64,000 nucleotides of DNA. Origin: Sulfurovum sp. GTDB lineage: Bacteria > Campylobacterota > Campylobacteria > Campylobacterales > Sulfurovaceae. Every line of letters begins with the position of its first letter. Position 1 is the first letter of the stretch. Shown here in pieces: positions 17,114 through 27,341 of the stretch. The notes beneath the pieces were generated by a model. It saw only the letters and a list, made by a program, of their open reading frames with translations, ran no database searches and was not told the DNA's origin. Position numbers and translations under genes: made by a program. Location: positions 62,001 through 126,000 of the forward strand of contig JALTVI010000068.1 in NCBI GenBank assembly GCA_027049035.1. Reading direction: 5' to 3'.

Positions 17114-19396
17114 GTGAAGATCACGATCATCATAACAGCCATACTTTTTATCTACGGAGCTTTCTCCACCTTCTTCAGAGATACCGCACTTGCAGGACAT
17201 ATCGGCAAGATGGTGGGCGATATGAATATCTACCTCTTCGGTTACTTTGCCTACGTCAATATTCTGCTGCTCTTCTATCCGCTCTACAAGCTCTACACCG
17301 ATGCCAGGGTACGAAAGAATATTGACTTCTATCTTGGCTGGGTACTCCTCTTTATCGGTGCGATTCTTTTTGAATCTCTGGTGCTTGACCTCAATGAGGC
17401 GGGTTTCCTGGGAAGACAGGTGGTAGAGTTTTTGCAGCCCTACATCGGTATGGCGGGGCTCTGGCTGCTGTGGCTGATGATCATGGCGCTCTCTTTGGTG
17501 TTCATTGTCGATGATGACTTCGAGTGGCGTTCGTTGATCCCTGAGCGCAGAGAGAAAACGGCACGAAGCAGAACCAAAAAGGAGGGGCCCAGTGTTTTTG
17601 CAAAAATGGCTTCAGGTCTGAAAGCGTTTGGCAAGATGCTCACTACCAACCCTTTCGCCTCTCCGAAGCTCGAGGACGAGATGATGCCGATCCTTGACGA
17701 GCCGGAGACCGAAGTCGTCAGACCCAAAAAGAGATCGCGAAAACCTGCCGGTAAACGTCCTGCAGCCAAAAAAACGGTAGCGGTGCGGGAACCGGAAACA
17801 GCCGTGATAGAAGAACATGAAGAGGTGCTTGATGATACGCCGCCTTTCGATCTGGATGAGCCTGAAGCAGAAGAAGCCAAGCCGGTTCAAAAATCCGTGC
17901 CAAGCGTTTCGAAGTCTGGTGTTGAGATTGTCAACGAACTGGAGGAGAACTCCAAGCTGATGGAGGAGATAGACAAGGGCAAAGTGGAGAAGCCAAAGAA
18001 CTTCAAACTGCCTAAACTGGACTTCCTCCAAAAAGCCCCCAGGCAAAAACGCAAGGTCAATGAAGCCGAAATCGACCGCAAATCGGGAGACCTCATTGAG
18101 AAGCTTAAACTCTTCAACATCAACGGAGATGTGGTGCGTACCTATACCGGACCGCTGGTAACGACATTCGAGTTCAAACCTGCGCCCAATGTCAAGGTCT
18201 CAAAGATCCTGGGGCTGCAGGATGACCTTGCTATGGCGCTGAGTGCGGAGACGATCCGCATCCAGGCACCCATTCCAGGACGCGATGTCGTGGGTATCGA
18301 GATCCCCAACGAGCACAAAGAGATTATCTATCTGCGTGAGATTTTGGAGAGTGAACTCTTCCAGAACTCCAAGTCACCGCTGACCGTGGCGCTGGGGAAA
18401 GACATCGTAGGAAAACCTTTCATTACAGATATCAAGAAGCTGCCGCACCTGCTCATTGCGGGAACGACGGGTTCGGGTAAGTCGGTGGGGATCAACGCGA
18501 TGATCCTCTCACTGCTCTACAAGAACGACCCTGAGCACCTCAAGCTGATGATGATCGACCCCAAGATGCTGGAGTTCTCCATCTACGATGATATTCCGCA
18601 CCTCATTACGCCGGTGATCACGGAGCCCAAAAAGGCCATTGCCGCACTGGCGAACATGGTAGCCGAGATGGAGCGGCGCTACCGCCTGATGGCGGACAAG
18701 CGCACCAAGAACATCGACAACTACAACGAAAAGGTCAAGCGTGACGGTTCGGCCGAGCCGATGCCGTTCATTGTTGTCATCATCGACGAGCTTGCCGACT
18801 TGATGATGAACGGGGGCAAAGAGGTGGAAACCTCCATCGCGCGTCTGGCGCAGAAGTCCAGAGCCTGCGGTATCCACCTCATTGTTGCCACACAACGTCC
18901 GAGCGTCGATGTTGTTACCGGTATCATCAAAGCCAACCTCCCGTCACGCCTGAGCTACCGTGTGGGACAGAAGATCGACTCCAAAGTCATTCTGGACTCC
19001 ACGGGCGCGGACAGCCTGCTGGGACGTGGAGACGGCCTCTTTACGCCTCCTGGAACCACCGGATTGGTGCGTATCCACGCACCGTGGGCAACCGAAGAGG
19101 AGATCGAGGAGATCGTCGAGTTCATCAAGGCGCAGCGTCTGCCTGAGTATGACGAGAGCTACCTTATAGAGGGAGGCGGTGTCTCCAACAAAGGTGGGGA
19201 GAGCGAGATCGAACTCGACCCGCTCTATGAAGAGGCGAAAGCGGTGGTGCTTGCGGACAAAAAGACCTCCATCTCCTACCTGCAGCGCAAATTGCAGATC
19301 GGTTACAACCGTTCGGCGAACATCATCGAGCAGCTGCAGGCAACCGGCGTGCTCTCCGAGCCGAATGCCAAGGGTAACAGAGAGATACTTCTCTAA
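17114..19396 (+). CDS. ftsK: DNA translocase FtsK
   Basis: Septum-anchored motor that pumps chromosome dimers to XerCD/dif. 760 residues from a GTG start. Four predicted membrane spans lie in the first 140 residues. A basic/acidic linker with an KRSRKPAGKRPAAKK stretch fills about 150-300. The motor domain has Walker A AGTTGSGKS (about 449-457), Walker B FIVVIIDELADLMM and the ATQRPSVDVVTGIIKAN segment. The C-terminal winged-helix gamma domain (about 695-760) has SISYLQRKLQIGYNRSANIIEQL, which in this family recognises KOPS. It is shorter than E. coli FtsK, as usual in this phylum. pcm follows 21 bases later. Confidence 0.95.
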   Translation: MKITIIITAILFIYGAFSTFFRDTALAGHIGKMVGDMNIYLFGYFAYVNILLLFYPLYKLYTDARVRKNIDFYLGWVLLFIGAILFESLVLDLNEAGFLGRQVVEFLQPYIGMAGLWLLWLMIMALSLVFIVDDDFEWRSLIPERREKTARSRTKKEGPSVFAKMASGLKAFGKMLTTNPFASPKLEDEMMPILDEPETEVVRPKKRSRKPAGKRPAAKKTVAVREPETAVIEEHEEVLDDTPPFDLDEPEAEEAKPVQKSVPSVSKSGVEIVNELEENSKLMEEIDKGKVEKPKNFKLPKLDFLQKAPRQKRKVNEAEIDRKSGDLIEKLKLFNINGDVVRTYTGPLVTTFEFKPAPNVKVSKILGLQDDLAMALSAETIRIQAPIPGRDVVGIEIPNEHKEIIYLREILESELFQNSKSPLTVALGKDIVGKPFITDIKKLPHLLIAGTTGSGKSVGINAMILSLLYKNDPEHLKLMMIDPKMLEFSIYDDIPHLITPVITEPKKAIAALANMVAEMERRYRLMADKRTKNIDNYNEKVKRDGSAEPMPFIVVIIDELADLMMNGGKEVETSIARLAQKSRACGIHLIVATQRPSVDVVTGIIKANLPSRLSYRVGQKIDSKVILDSTGADSLLGRGDGLFTPPGTTGLVRIHAPWATEEEIEEIVEFIKAQRLPEYDESYLIEGGGVSNKGGESEIELDPLYEEAKAVVLADKKTSISYLQRKLQIGYNRSANIIEQLQATGVLSEPNAKGNREILL

Positions 19397-19417
19397 CACA
19401 ACATAAGGATATACAGT

Positions 19418-20047
19418 ATGAGAGACCACCAAAGACTGATTGAAGAGCTCTATCTGGGGAATGCGATCCGCACTCCGAAGATTGTCGAGGCGTTTCGTGA
19501 TATAGACAGGGCACATTTCGTACCTGACGCGGTAAAAGATGATGTATACAACGACATACCGCTGCCCATCGGCGAAGAGCAGACCATTTCGCAGCCCTCC
19601 ACTGTAGCATTTATGCTTGAACTTCTCGAGCCTCAAAAGGGCAATAAGATTCTCGACATTGGTTCGGGTTCGGGCTGGACGACGGCACTGCTGTGTCACA
19701 TCGTCGGTGAAGAGGGGAGCGTGCTGGGGCTGGAGCGGCTGGAGCGCCTGGCAGATTTCGGGCAATCTAATCTGGAAAAGATGCATTTTGGACCGTACTG
19801 CCGCATAGAGAAGGCGGGCAATGCACTTGGTATGCCCGGTGAGACCTTCGACCGCATTCTGGTCTCAGCCAGCAGCGATATGGTCCCTGAAGAGCTCTTC
19901 GATCAGCTCAAGACGGGTGGCGTGCTTGTCATTCCTATTGGTGAGGTTATCTACCGATTCGAAAAACAGCCTGACGGACAGATCACCCAGCAGGCCTATC
20001 CCGGTTTCCGTTTCGTGCCGCTCATTTATAATGAAAGACCCGAATAA
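19418..20047 (+). CDS. pcm: Protein-L-isoaspartate O-methyltransferase
   Basis: Repairs isoaspartyl damage in proteins using S-adenosylmethionine. 209 residues. The SAM-binding motif I is ILDIGSGSGWTTALL (about 80-94), preceded by the typical GEEQTISQPSTVAFMLELL that binds the isoaspartyl peptide. DRILVSASSDMVPEELFDQLKTGGVLVIPIG is motif II-III. It shares the ftsK transcript, 21 bases downstream with AAGGAT as ribosome-binding site. Confidence 0.92.
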   Translation: MRDHQRLIEELYLGNAIRTPKIVEAFRDIDRAHFVPDAVKDDVYNDIPLPIGEEQTISQPSTVAFMLELLEPQKGNKILDIGSGSGWTTALLCHIVGEEGSVLGLERLERLADFGQSNLEKMHFGPYCRIEKAGNALGMPGETFDRILVSASSDMVPEELFDQLKTGGVLVIPIGEVIYRFEKQPDGQITQQAYPGFRFVPLIYNERPE

Positions 20048-20231
20048 GCTGCAAGCCCTTGATGGGGCATGTGTAGTAAAAATGTAACATTCCTCTCTTA
20101 AATCACTATGTTCTTGTAACGATACGATACATCCACTCTGCCGCTTTTTTCCAAACTTATCATTCAAATAAGATTTAACCCTATTTCGCTACTATTAAGC
20201 TACAAATTCACAATAGAACAGGAGACCGAAT

Positions 20232-22805
20232 ATGGCCTTAGTAGAAGAGTATAAAGCACACACCGAAGAGCGTGCGAAGCTGGGAGTACCACCGCTTCCC
20301 CTGACAGCAGAGCAGACAGCAGAACTTGTCGAGCTTCTCAAAGCAGACCCTATCGTTGAAGAGGAGTATCTTCTCGACCTGCTCAAAAATCATGTTCCTG
20401 CAGGTGTCGATGACGCTGCCTATGTCAAAGCGGCGTTCCTCAATGCCATCGTTGTCGGTGATGCACACTGCAAAGCACTGACGCCAGTCGATGCAATCAA
20501 GATTCTTGGTATGATGCTTGGCGGATTCAATGTCGGTCCGCTTGTTGAAGCGCTGAAGTCACCCCATGTTGAAGTTGCACAGGCTGCTGCAGATGAACTG
20601 AAAAACACCATTCTTGTCTATGATGCATTCAATGATGTCAAGGATCTGATGGATGAAGGCAATATGTTTGCCAAAGAGGTCATCGAATCATGGGCGAATG
20701 CAGAGTGGTTTACCAACAAGCCGCCATTGGCTGAAGAGATTACTCTGACTGTCTACAAGGTTCCAGGTGAGACGAACACGGATGACCTCTCTCCTGCATC
20801 GGAAGCCTTTACCAGAGCTGACATTCCGCTGCACGCAAACGCATTCCTCGTTGCAAGAATGGAGAAGCCACTTGAGACAATGGCAGAGCTGAAAAAGAAA
20901 GGTCATCCGCTTGCATACGTAGGTGACGTTGTCGGTACCGGTTCTTCAAGAAAGTCCGGTATCAACTCCGTGCAGTGGCACATGGGTCACGACATTCCGG
21001 GTATTCCAAACAAGCGTACTGGCGGTGTGGTCATCGGTTCGATCATCGCACCGATCTTCTTCAACACTGCAGAAGATTCCGGATGTCTGCCTATTCAGGC
21101 ACCGGTTGACAACCTTGAAACAGGTGACGTCATTACCGTCAAGCCTTTCGAAGGTGTCATTGAAAAGGACGGTAAAGTGGTTTCAGAGTTCAAGCTCGAG
21201 CCAAACACCCTGCCTGACGAGATGAGAGCGGGCGGTCGTATTCCTCTCATCATTGGTAAAGGGCTCACTGCAAAAGCCAGAGAGGCACTCGGCCTTGGCG
21301 CTTCGGATATCTTCATGACACCTGAGCAGCCGCAGGATGACGGCAAAGGATATACACTTGCGCAGAAGATGGTTGGCAAAGCGTGCGGCATGGAGGGTGT
21401 CAAGCCCGGTACCTACTGCGAGCCTGTCTGTACCACTGTCGGTTCACAGGATACAACGGGACCGATGACAAGAGACGAGATCAAAGAGCTTGCGGCTCTC
21501 AGCTTCGGTGCGGACTTCGTACTGCAGTCATTCTGTCACACAGCAGCCTATCCGAAGCCTGCGGATATCGAGCTTCAGCACACACTGCCGAAGTTCTGGA
21601 CAGAGCGTAAAGGGTTCATTCTCAGACCGGGTGACGGTGTTATCCACAGCTGGCTCAACCGTATGTGTCTGCCTGACACTGTCGGTACAGGCGGTGACTC
21701 CCATACCCGTTTCCCTATCGGTATCTCATTCCCTGCTGGTTCGGGACTGGTTGCCTTTGCAGCGGTTACAGGTATGATGCCTCTTACAATGCCAGAATCC
21801 GTTCTGGTCAAGTTCAAGGGTGAAATGCAGCCTGGTATCACACTGCGTGACCTTGTCAACGCCATTCCTTACCAGGCGATCAAAGACGGTCTGCTGACAG
21901 TCGAGAAGAAAGGGAAGAAGAATATCTTTGCCGGTAGAATCCTCGAGATCGAAGGGCTTGAGACACTCAAGTGTGAGCAGGCGTTCGAACTTTCAGACGC
22001 ATCTGCAGAGCGTTCTGCGGCTGCGTGTACGGTCAAACTTGACAAAGAGCCTATCATCGAATACCTCGAGTCAAACATCGTGCTCATCGAAGAGCTGATC
22101 GAGCAGGGCTATGAAGACAAGGCGACACTGCAAAGACGTGCCGACAAGATGAGAGAGTGGCTCACGAACCCTGAACTGCTCGAGCGTGACGAAGATGCGC
22201 AGTATGCAGCGGTCATCGAGATCGACCTTAACGAGATCACCGAGCCGATCCTGGCGTGTCCTAACGATCCGGACGATGTTGCGACACTCTCCGAGATCCT
22301 TGCGGACGAGAAGCGACCGAAGAACATCGACGAAGTATTTGTCGGTTCCTGTATGACAAACATCGGTCTCTTCCGTGCACTGGGTGAAGTACTCAGAGGC
22401 GAAGGCGCGGTCAAGGCAAGAACATGGGTCGTACCACCGACCAAGATGGATGAAAAAGAGCTCATCGAAGAGGGTTACTACTCTATCTTCGGAGCAGCCG
22501 GAGCAAGAACGGAGATTCCGGGATGTTCTCTCTGTATGGGTAACCAGGCGCGTGTTGCGGACAATGCGATTGTCTTCTCCACCTCTACGAGAAACTTCGA
22601 CAACCGTCTTGGAAAAGGCGCACAGGTCTATCTTGGTTCAGCAGAGATGGCTGCAGTTGCGGCACTGCTTGGACGCCTCCCGACAAAAGAGGAGTACCTC
22701 GAGATCGTCAACAAAAAGATCACATCTGAGAACAGAGACAGTGTCTACAAGTATCTCAACTTCAATCAGGTCTCAAAAGAGGCGCTTGACGCAATGGTGG
22801 GCTAA
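20232..22805 (+). CDS. acnB: Aconitate hydratase B
   Basis: TCA-cycle (and, in this phylum, probably reductive TCA) enzyme interconverting citrate and isocitrate through a [4Fe-4S] cluster. 857 residues, the length and HEAT-like N-terminal domain of AcnB rather than AcnA. The cluster ligands are seen as GSCMTN and CSLCMGN (CxxC) in the last third. [11 protein letters not shown] is in the swivel domain, and GGDSHTRFP and the [10 protein letters not shown] region line the active site. A strong ribosome-binding site (AGGAGA) precedes the ATG and a hairpin terminator follows. Confidence 0.96.
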   Translation: MALVEEYKAHTEERAKLGVPPLPLTAEQTAELVELLKADPIVEEEYLLDLLKNHVPAGVDDAAYVKAAFLNAIVVGDAHCKALTPVDAIKILGMMLGGFNVGPLVEALKSPHVEVAQAAADELKNTILVYDAFNDVKDLMDEGNMFAKEVIESWANAEWFTNKPPLAEEITLTVYKVPGETNTDDLSPASEAFTRADIPLHANAFLVARMEKPLETMAELKKKGHPLAYVGDVVGTGSSRKSGINSVQWHMGHDIPGIPNKRTGGVVIGSIIAPIFFNTAEDSGCLPIQAPVDNLETGDVITVKPFEGVIEKDGKVVSEFKLEPNTLPDEMRAGGRIPLIIGKGLTAKAREALGLGASDIFMTPEQPQDDGKGYTLAQKMVGKACGMEGVKPGTYCEPVCTTVGSQDTTGPMTRDEIKELAALSFGADFVLQSFCHTAAYPKPADIELQHTLPKFWTERKGFILRPGDGVIHSWLNRMCLPDTVGTGGDSHTRFPIGISFPAGSGLVAFAAVTGMMPLTMPESVLVKFKGEMQPGITLRDLVNAIPYQAIKDGLLTVEKKGKKNIFAGRILEIEGLETLKCEQAFELSDASAERSAAACTVKLDKEPIIEYLESNIVLIEELIEQGYEDKATLQRRADKMREWLTNPELLERDEDAQYAAVIEIDLNEITEPILACPNDPDDVATLSEILADEKRPKNIDEVFVGSCMTNIGLFRALGEVLRGEGAVKARTWVVPPTKMDEKELIEEGYYSIFGAAGARTEIPGCSLCMGNQARVADNAIVFSTSTRNFDNRLGKGAQVYLGSAEMAAVAALLGRLPTKEEYLEIVNKKITSENRDSVYKYLNFNQVSKEALDAMVG

Positions 22806-22818
22806 TCCGCCGTCAACA

Positions 22819-22844
22819 GGCACCCCTTTGGGGTGTCTCTTTTT
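22819..22844 (+). terminator. Intrinsic terminator of acnB
   Basis: Stem CACCCC/GGGGTG with loop TTT (22821-22835), extended by G-C and G-T pairs, then TCTCTTTTT. It lies 16 bases after the acnB stop. Confidence 0.8.
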
Positions 22845-22899
22845 ATCTCTTTTTCTCCAATTTCCTTCCTTTGCAACCACAGCATTAACAAACTCTTAC

Positions 22900-22905
22900 T
22901 ATAAT
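22900..22905 (+). promoter_or_regulatory. -10 box of the DUF4136 lipoprotein gene
   Basis: TATAAT, 30 bases upstream of the ATG at 22936; GAGGAGAG is the ribosome-binding site. Confidence 0.5.
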
Positions 22906-22935
22906 ATCACCATACTACTATCGAGGAGAGAACGA

Positions 22936-23457
22936 ATGAAAAACGTATGGATCAAAGTATTGCTTAGCGGCACACTTTTGCTTGGTGCAACAGGCTGTGT
23001 GCAGACAAACGACATAGAGGTCGAAAGCGTCAGCAACGAGAAGGCGAATCTGACAGCCTATAAGACCTACCAGTTCCTTGAGGACAGCGGTATTGTCGAA
23101 GAGGATAAAAAGGGCAATCTGAAGCGTTCCAATTCCGAAGTTGCTGCATTGGTTGAAGAGGTCATCAACGAACAGCTGCAGAAGTATGGCAAAAAGCCTA
23201 CTGCCAAAGATCCTGATTTCTTCGTTGCCTATGTCGGCGGAAGCAACAAAGATGCCGTTGTGGCCAAGGTGGACGAGAAAGGCAAGCAGATTATCGAGAA
23301 AAAGCCTGCAGCGGCACTGCTGATCATGCTTGTCGACGCGGATACGGGGGAGATCCTGCGTATTGCTACCGCAGAAGGTGATCTTAAAAACCTGCCGCTT
23401 GAGCAAAAGCGTGCACGTATAGAATATGCTGTCAAGAAGATGCTCTCAGGTATCTAG
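22936..23457 (+). CDS. DUF4136-type lipoprotein
   Basis: 173 residues with a lipoprotein signal (lipobox GATGC, Cys at about residue 19). The following NLTAYKTYQFLED resembles the start of DUF4136 domains, and DPDFFVAYVGG and LIMLVDADTGEILRIATAEG fit the rest. DUF4136 proteins are outer-membrane or periplasmic lipoproteins of unknown function. The ATG has GAGGAGAG before it. A phosphoesterase gene follows five bases after the stop, so the two are probably one operon. Confidence 0.78.
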   Translation: MKNVWIKVLLSGTLLLGATGCVQTNDIEVESVSNEKANLTAYKTYQFLEDSGIVEEDKKGNLKRSNSEVAALVEEVINEQLQKYGKKPTAKDPDFFVAYVGGSNKDAVVAKVDEKGKQIIEKKPAAALLIMLVDADTGEILRIATAEGDLKNLPLEQKRARIEYAVKKMLSGI

Positions 23458-23462
23458 CAGGT

Positions 23463-24371
23463 ATGTCCAAAATCTCTCTTCGCGTTCTGCACTTCAGTGA
23501 CATCCATGTGGGTGCGCTGGTACGCCATATGCACTGGAAACGCTGGTTCAGCAAACGGGGTATCGGTGCGATCAACCTGTTGCGCGGCCGTGCCAAATAC
23601 TTTGACGAAGTCGAAGAGAAGATGGCAGCTATGGCTCGTTTCAAGGAGTCGCAGCAGATCGATCTTGTCATCAACACCGGGGACTACACTGCACTGGGGC
23701 TGGAGCATGAGCTGATACTTGCAAGGGAGCTGGTCGATCCGCTGATGCACCCCCCGCAGCAGTATGTGACGGTGCCGGGTAATCATGACATTTATGTGCA
23801 TGAAGGCAACAGCCACTACCGCTTCAGTGAACAGTTCTGTTCGGTGCTTCAAAATGATCTTCCCGAGTATTGTGCCGGAGGGCACTACCCTCTGGTAAGG
23901 CTTGTGGGGGATGATGTTGCCGTTATTGCACTCAACAGTTCCAAACCAAACCCCTGGCCGTGGCGTTCTGACGGGCATATCCCGACACGTCAGCTTGCCT
24001 CTTTTGAAAAACTCCTTGAAGATGAACGCATCAGGGGACGTTTTCTCTTTGTCATTACCCATTACGCCCCTCGCCTTGCCAACGGTGAGCCCGATAGAAA
24101 GCTGCATGGTCTGCACAATGCCGACGATTTCCTCAAGGCATGCAGTCCCATTGAAAATGGTGCTATCCTCTTTGGACATATTCACCGTACCTACCGTGTC
24201 GATGTGCCTGAAACCAACATTCCGCTCTACTGTGCAGGCAGCGCAACGATGGAAGGGTTTGAGGGTGCATGGGTCTATGAGCTTTTTGAGGGAGAACTGA
24301 CAGCGAAGCGGGTCTACTGGAATGGTGAAGCATACAGCTATGAGCCGCTGTGTATTGTTAAGAGCAACTAA
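23463..24371 (+). CDS. Calcineurin-like metallophosphoesterase
   Basis: Cytoplasmic two-metal phosphoesterase, 302 residues. All five metal-binding motifs are visible in order: HFSDIH (DxH), NTGDYT (GDx), PGNHD, THYAPR and FGHIH. The spacing is that of the class III/CpdA-like phosphodiesterases (cyclic nucleotide or nucleotide substrates); no signal peptide is present. The substrate is not predictable. It is encoded five bases downstream of the DUF4136 lipoprotein. Confidence 0.88.
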   Translation: MSKISLRVLHFSDIHVGALVRHMHWKRWFSKRGIGAINLLRGRAKYFDEVEEKMAAMARFKESQQIDLVINTGDYTALGLEHELILARELVDPLMHPPQQYVTVPGNHDIYVHEGNSHYRFSEQFCSVLQNDLPEYCAGGHYPLVRLVGDDVAVIALNSSKPNPWPWRSDGHIPTRQLASFEKLLEDERIRGRFLFVITHYAPRLANGEPDRKLHGLHNADDFLKACSPIENGAILFGHIHRTYRVDVPETNIPLYCAGSATMEGFEGAWVYELFEGELTAKRVYWNGEAYSYEPLCIVKSN

Positions 24372-24403
24372 TACTTGATATATCCAAACCGGAAAGGAAG
24401 CAT

Positions 24404-24628
24404 ATGAAGAAGATTATGTTGATAGCACTGATCGGTGCCGGAGTGCTGGCGATGAACGGCTGTGAGAAGAAGAGTCCCGAAGAGAAAGCGAAAGCTTCCA
24501 TCGAACAGGCTGCCAAGGATACGGCTCCAGCAGTGAAAGATGGCGCCAAAAAAGCAGAAGATGCGATCAATAAAGCGATGAAGTGCCAGGCCGGCAAATG
24601 CGGTCAGGGCAAGTGTGGCGGAAAATAG
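24404..24628 (+). CDS. Tiny lipoprotein with C-terminal Cys-x4-Cys repeats
   Basis: 74 residues. A signal peptide ends at lipobox MNGC (Cys20), then a lysine/alanine-rich helix (23-58) carries a periodic charge pattern. The C-terminus is CQAGKCGQGKCGGK, with Cys61, Cys66 and Cys71 spaced Cys-x4-Cys-x4-Cys within GKCG units. The GKCG repeats resemble the metal-binding cores of bufferin-type small proteins, and the next gene is a CopB-type copper ATPase, so a role in binding periplasmic copper is plausible. No MNIO (DUF692) modifying enzyme is in the window. A good ribosome-binding site (GGAAAGGAAGC) precedes the ATG. Confidence 0.75.
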   Translation: MKKIMLIALIGAGVLAMNGCEKKSPEEKAKASIEQAAKDTAPAVKDGAKKAEDAINKAMKCQAGKCGQGKCGGK

Positions 24629-24748
24629 AGATCCCTTTTTGACTCTTTCGTAAACCCGGGACGGCGCACTGCCGCCCTGAAGCCTCTCCTTAAACTCCCC
24701 TCTTTTTGTAAATTTTTCTTGATACACACTCTCTGCACGTAATCCTAT

Positions 24749-24754
24749 TAGAAT
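24749..24754 (+). promoter_or_regulatory. -10 box of copB
   Basis: TAGAAT preceded by TAT, 23 bases before the copB ATG, with AAAGGA as ribosome-binding site. It lies within the 149-base gap after the small lipoprotein, which also has a GC-rich hairpin (GGGACGGC/GCCGCCC, about 24658-24677) lacking a T-run. Confidence 0.4.
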
Positions 24755-24777
24755 GAAAAAAAGCGAAAGGATTCACA

Positions 24778-26808
24778 ATGGATACAACACATACAATGCA
24801 CAGTAAAGAGGGCTCGCATAACCATAAGGAAGAGGGTGGACATGCGGCAATGGGACATATGCACCACATGGAAGAGATGAAACAGCGTTTTATCGTTTCA
24901 ACGATACTGAGTATACCGGTGCTTCTCTTCTCTCCGACGATCCAGCAATGGTTCGGTTTCGCTATAGACTTTCCCTATCGTGAATTTGTGGTTTTTCTTT
25001 TTGCCACGGTCATCTATCTCTATGGCGGAAAACCGTTTCTTGTCATGACCGTCAGTGAGATACGATCGAAAAAACCGGGCATGATGACACTGATTTCCAT
25101 GGCAATCAGTGTTGCCTATTTCTACTCTGTTATGACCCTGTTCATGCCGGGTGGCAAAGCGTTCTTCTGGGAGCTTGCGACACTGATAGATATTATGCTG
25201 ATCGGTCATTACATTGAAGCCAAAAGTGTTCTTGGCGCTGCGGATGCTCTGGAAGACCTTGTCAAGATGATGCCAAAAAAAGCGATGCGGATCAAAAGTG
25301 ACGGTGCCCTTGAAGCCGTTGATGTGTCGCAACTGCGTACCGATGATATCATTCTCGTACGCCCCGGAGAGAGTATACCTGCTGACGGTATAGTAGAAGA
25401 GGGGGAGAGCATGGTGGATGAGGCGCTGCTGACCGGTGAATCGAAACTGGTCTACAAATCACCCGGAAGCGAAGTATTTATGGGAAGTATCAATCTTGAC
25501 GGTGCACTGCGCATACATATTACAAAGGAAGGAAGCGACAGCTACCTTTCCCAGGTGATTGCTTTGGTCAAAGAGGCACAACAGAGCCGCTCCAGGACAC
25601 AGGATCTGGCCAATCGTGCGGCAGGATGGCTCTTTTATGCCGCTGTTGCCACGGGAGCGGTTACATTTGCAGTCTGGGCCGCCATCGCTTCACCGATGGA
25701 TGCTGTGCTGCGTGCCGTTACGGTGCTAATCATCGCCTGTCCGCATGCCCTGGGGCTTGCAGTACCGCTGGTTGTCGCCATTTCCACTTCTCTTGGAGCC
25801 AAAAAAGGGATATTGATCCGAAACCGCCAGGCGTTCGAAACCCTCAGAGAGATCGATGCGATCTGTTTTGATAAAACCGGTACCATCACAGAGGGGCACC
25901 TTGCTGTCAGCAAGTCGGTGGCGCTGATAGATGAAAAAGAGATGCTTTCACTTGCCCGTTCCATTGAAGAGAAATCCGAACATATCATTGCGCAGGCTAT
26001 CGTTGAGTATGCAAAAGAGAAGGGAGCGACGGTGTATGAGGCCGAATCGTTTACGTCATTCCCCGGTATCGGTGCGGAAGCGACCATTGGCGGACGATCG
26101 GTCATGGTCGGCGGACCGCAGCTGCTGCGTAAAGAGGCACTGCAGATACCTTCTGAAATGAAAGCCTATGAGAAGAGCAACGCTACAAAGGTATGGGTGG
26201 TTGTTGACCACAGGATTGTCGGGCTTTTCCTGCTTGATGATACGATACGGAAGACGTCGAAGCGTGCCATAGCGAGACTGAAGGCGCTTGGTATCGAGAC
26301 ATGGATGCTTACCGGAGACAATGAAGCAGTTGCCGCGTCGGTAGCACAAATAAGCGGTGTGGACCACTACCGTGCAGGTCTGCTGCCCGATGAGAAGCTC
26401 AAAGCGATCAAAGCGATCAAGGAAGAGGGGAATGTTGTAGCCATGGTCGGTGATGGTGTCAATGATGCGCCGGCCCTGCTGACAGCCGATATCGGTATTG
26501 CCATCGGAGCGGGTACGGACATTGCGATTGAGAGTGCCGATATCATTCTGACACAGAGCGATCTAGAGAGTGTGGCAGATGCGGTGACACTTTCGAAGGC
26601 GACGTACCGAAAGATGAAAGAGAACCTCTGGTGGGCTGCTGGCTATAACATTGCGGCAATTCCTCTTGCAGCAGGGGTACTTGCCAAATGGGGTATCATC
26701 ATCGACCCAGCTGTAGGTGCCGTGCTGATGTCAGCCAGTACAGTGATTGTCGCCTTGAATGCACAACTGCTCAAGTCTGCCTTCAAACGGATGCAAACAG
26801 AGCAGTAG
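24778..26808 (+). CDS. copB: Copper-translocating P-type ATPase, CopB type (P1B-3)
   Basis: Exports copper across the inner membrane. 676 residues. The N-terminal 30 residues are His/Met-rich (MHSK..SHNHK..HMHHM), replacing the usual CxxC domain. TGES (219-222) is the actuator loop, and CPH (321-323) is in membrane helix 6. DKTGT has the phosphorylated Asp365, and the hinge is MVGDGVNDAP. GYNIAAIP and MSASTVIVALN are in the last helices; CPH together with MSxST is the P1B-3 signature. It follows the Cys-repeat lipoprotein on the same strand and is convergent with the DUF1566 gene. Confidence 0.92.
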   Translation: MDTTHTMHSKEGSHNHKEEGGHAAMGHMHHMEEMKQRFIVSTILSIPVLLFSPTIQQWFGFAIDFPYREFVVFLFATVIYLYGGKPFLVMTVSEIRSKKPGMMTLISMAISVAYFYSVMTLFMPGGKAFFWELATLIDIMLIGHYIEAKSVLGAADALEDLVKMMPKKAMRIKSDGALEAVDVSQLRTDDIILVRPGESIPADGIVEEGESMVDEALLTGESKLVYKSPGSEVFMGSINLDGALRIHITKEGSDSYLSQVIALVKEAQQSRSRTQDLANRAAGWLFYAAVATGAVTFAVWAAIASPMDAVLRAVTVLIIACPHALGLAVPLVVAISTSLGAKKGILIRNRQAFETLREIDAICFDKTGTITEGHLAVSKSVALIDEKEMLSLARSIEEKSEHIIAQAIVEYAKEKGATVYEAESFTSFPGIGAEATIGGRSVMVGGPQLLRKEALQIPSEMKAYEKSNATKVWVVVDHRIVGLFLLDDTIRKTSKRAIARLKALGIETWMLTGDNEAVAASVAQISGVDHYRAGLLPDEKLKAIKAIKEEGNVVAMVGDGVNDAPALLTADIGIAIGAGTDIAIESADIILTQSDLESVADAVTLSKATYRKMKENLWWAAGYNIAAIPLAAGVLAKWGIIIDPAVGAVLMSASTVIVALNAQLLKSAFKRMQTEQ

Positions 26809-26813
26809 TCAGG

Positions 26814-27290
26814 TTATTGAACGCCTACGCAGATGACACGGTACTTTTTGTGCCTGTCATCGACAAAATATCTACCCAGATCAAAATCGAAATACCACGC
26901 TTCTTTGTCACCGTCTTTGGTGGCGGACCAGTAGATATCTTTCTGTATATTCCTGAATGCATGTTTGACCGTCACACCGTGCCGCGACAATTCAAGCAGT
27001 GAGCGCATCTCCTCTTTTGTAGGCAGGCGCCAATTCGTATAGCCGAGATAGGCAAGTTTCTCGCAGGTTTTGACGGCATCGTCATAGGTCATTTGCCCCA
27101 AAGACTTGGCGTCGTAGTAGATTTTATGATGTTTTTTGTCCAGTACGACCTCTTTTTTGTTGTCACGCACGAAATTTTTGTCTACATGGGTATTGTCGTC
27201 ACTGCGGTCGTATGCAAAACTGAAATCGGGCCAGAAACCGCCATGTAGCAGTGAAAATGTCAGAAGAAACGGGAAGAGATAACGACGCAT
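26814..27290 (-). CDS. Secreted DUF1566-domain protein
   Basis: 158 residues with a short signal peptide (1-17). The body has the DUF1566/Lcl pattern: MTYDDAVKTCEKLAYLGYTNWRLPT, EEMRSLLELS, then DIYWSATKDGDKEAWYFDFDLG and a C-terminal YRVICV. Such domains occur in secreted and adhesion-associated proteins of unknown function, with a C-type-lectin-like fold suspected. AAGGAG precedes the ATG. The stop is five bases from that of convergent copB. Confidence 0.82.
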   Translation of the reverse strand: MRRYLFPFLLTFSLLHGGFWPDFSFAYDRSDDNTHVDKNFVRDNKKEVVLDKKHHKIYYDAKSLGQMTYDDAVKTCEKLAYLGYTNWRLPTKEEMRSLLELSRHGVTVKHAFRNIQKDIYWSATKDGDKEAWYFDFDLGRYFVDDRHKKYRVICVGVQ

Positions 27291-27341
27291 TGTACACTCC
27301 TTTTTCAGGAGTATAGCACAGATGAAGCCCTTAGAACAAGA

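Noticed and set aside
22375-22935. Open frame upstream of the DUF4136 lipoprotein
   Set aside because: It overlaps the end of acnB in another frame, is Ser/Arg-rich and crosses the acnB terminator.
24655-24680. Hairpin before copB as an intrinsic terminator or metal-sensing riboswitch
   Set aside because: A single imperfect stem without T-run and no recognisable aptamer; not enough to call.
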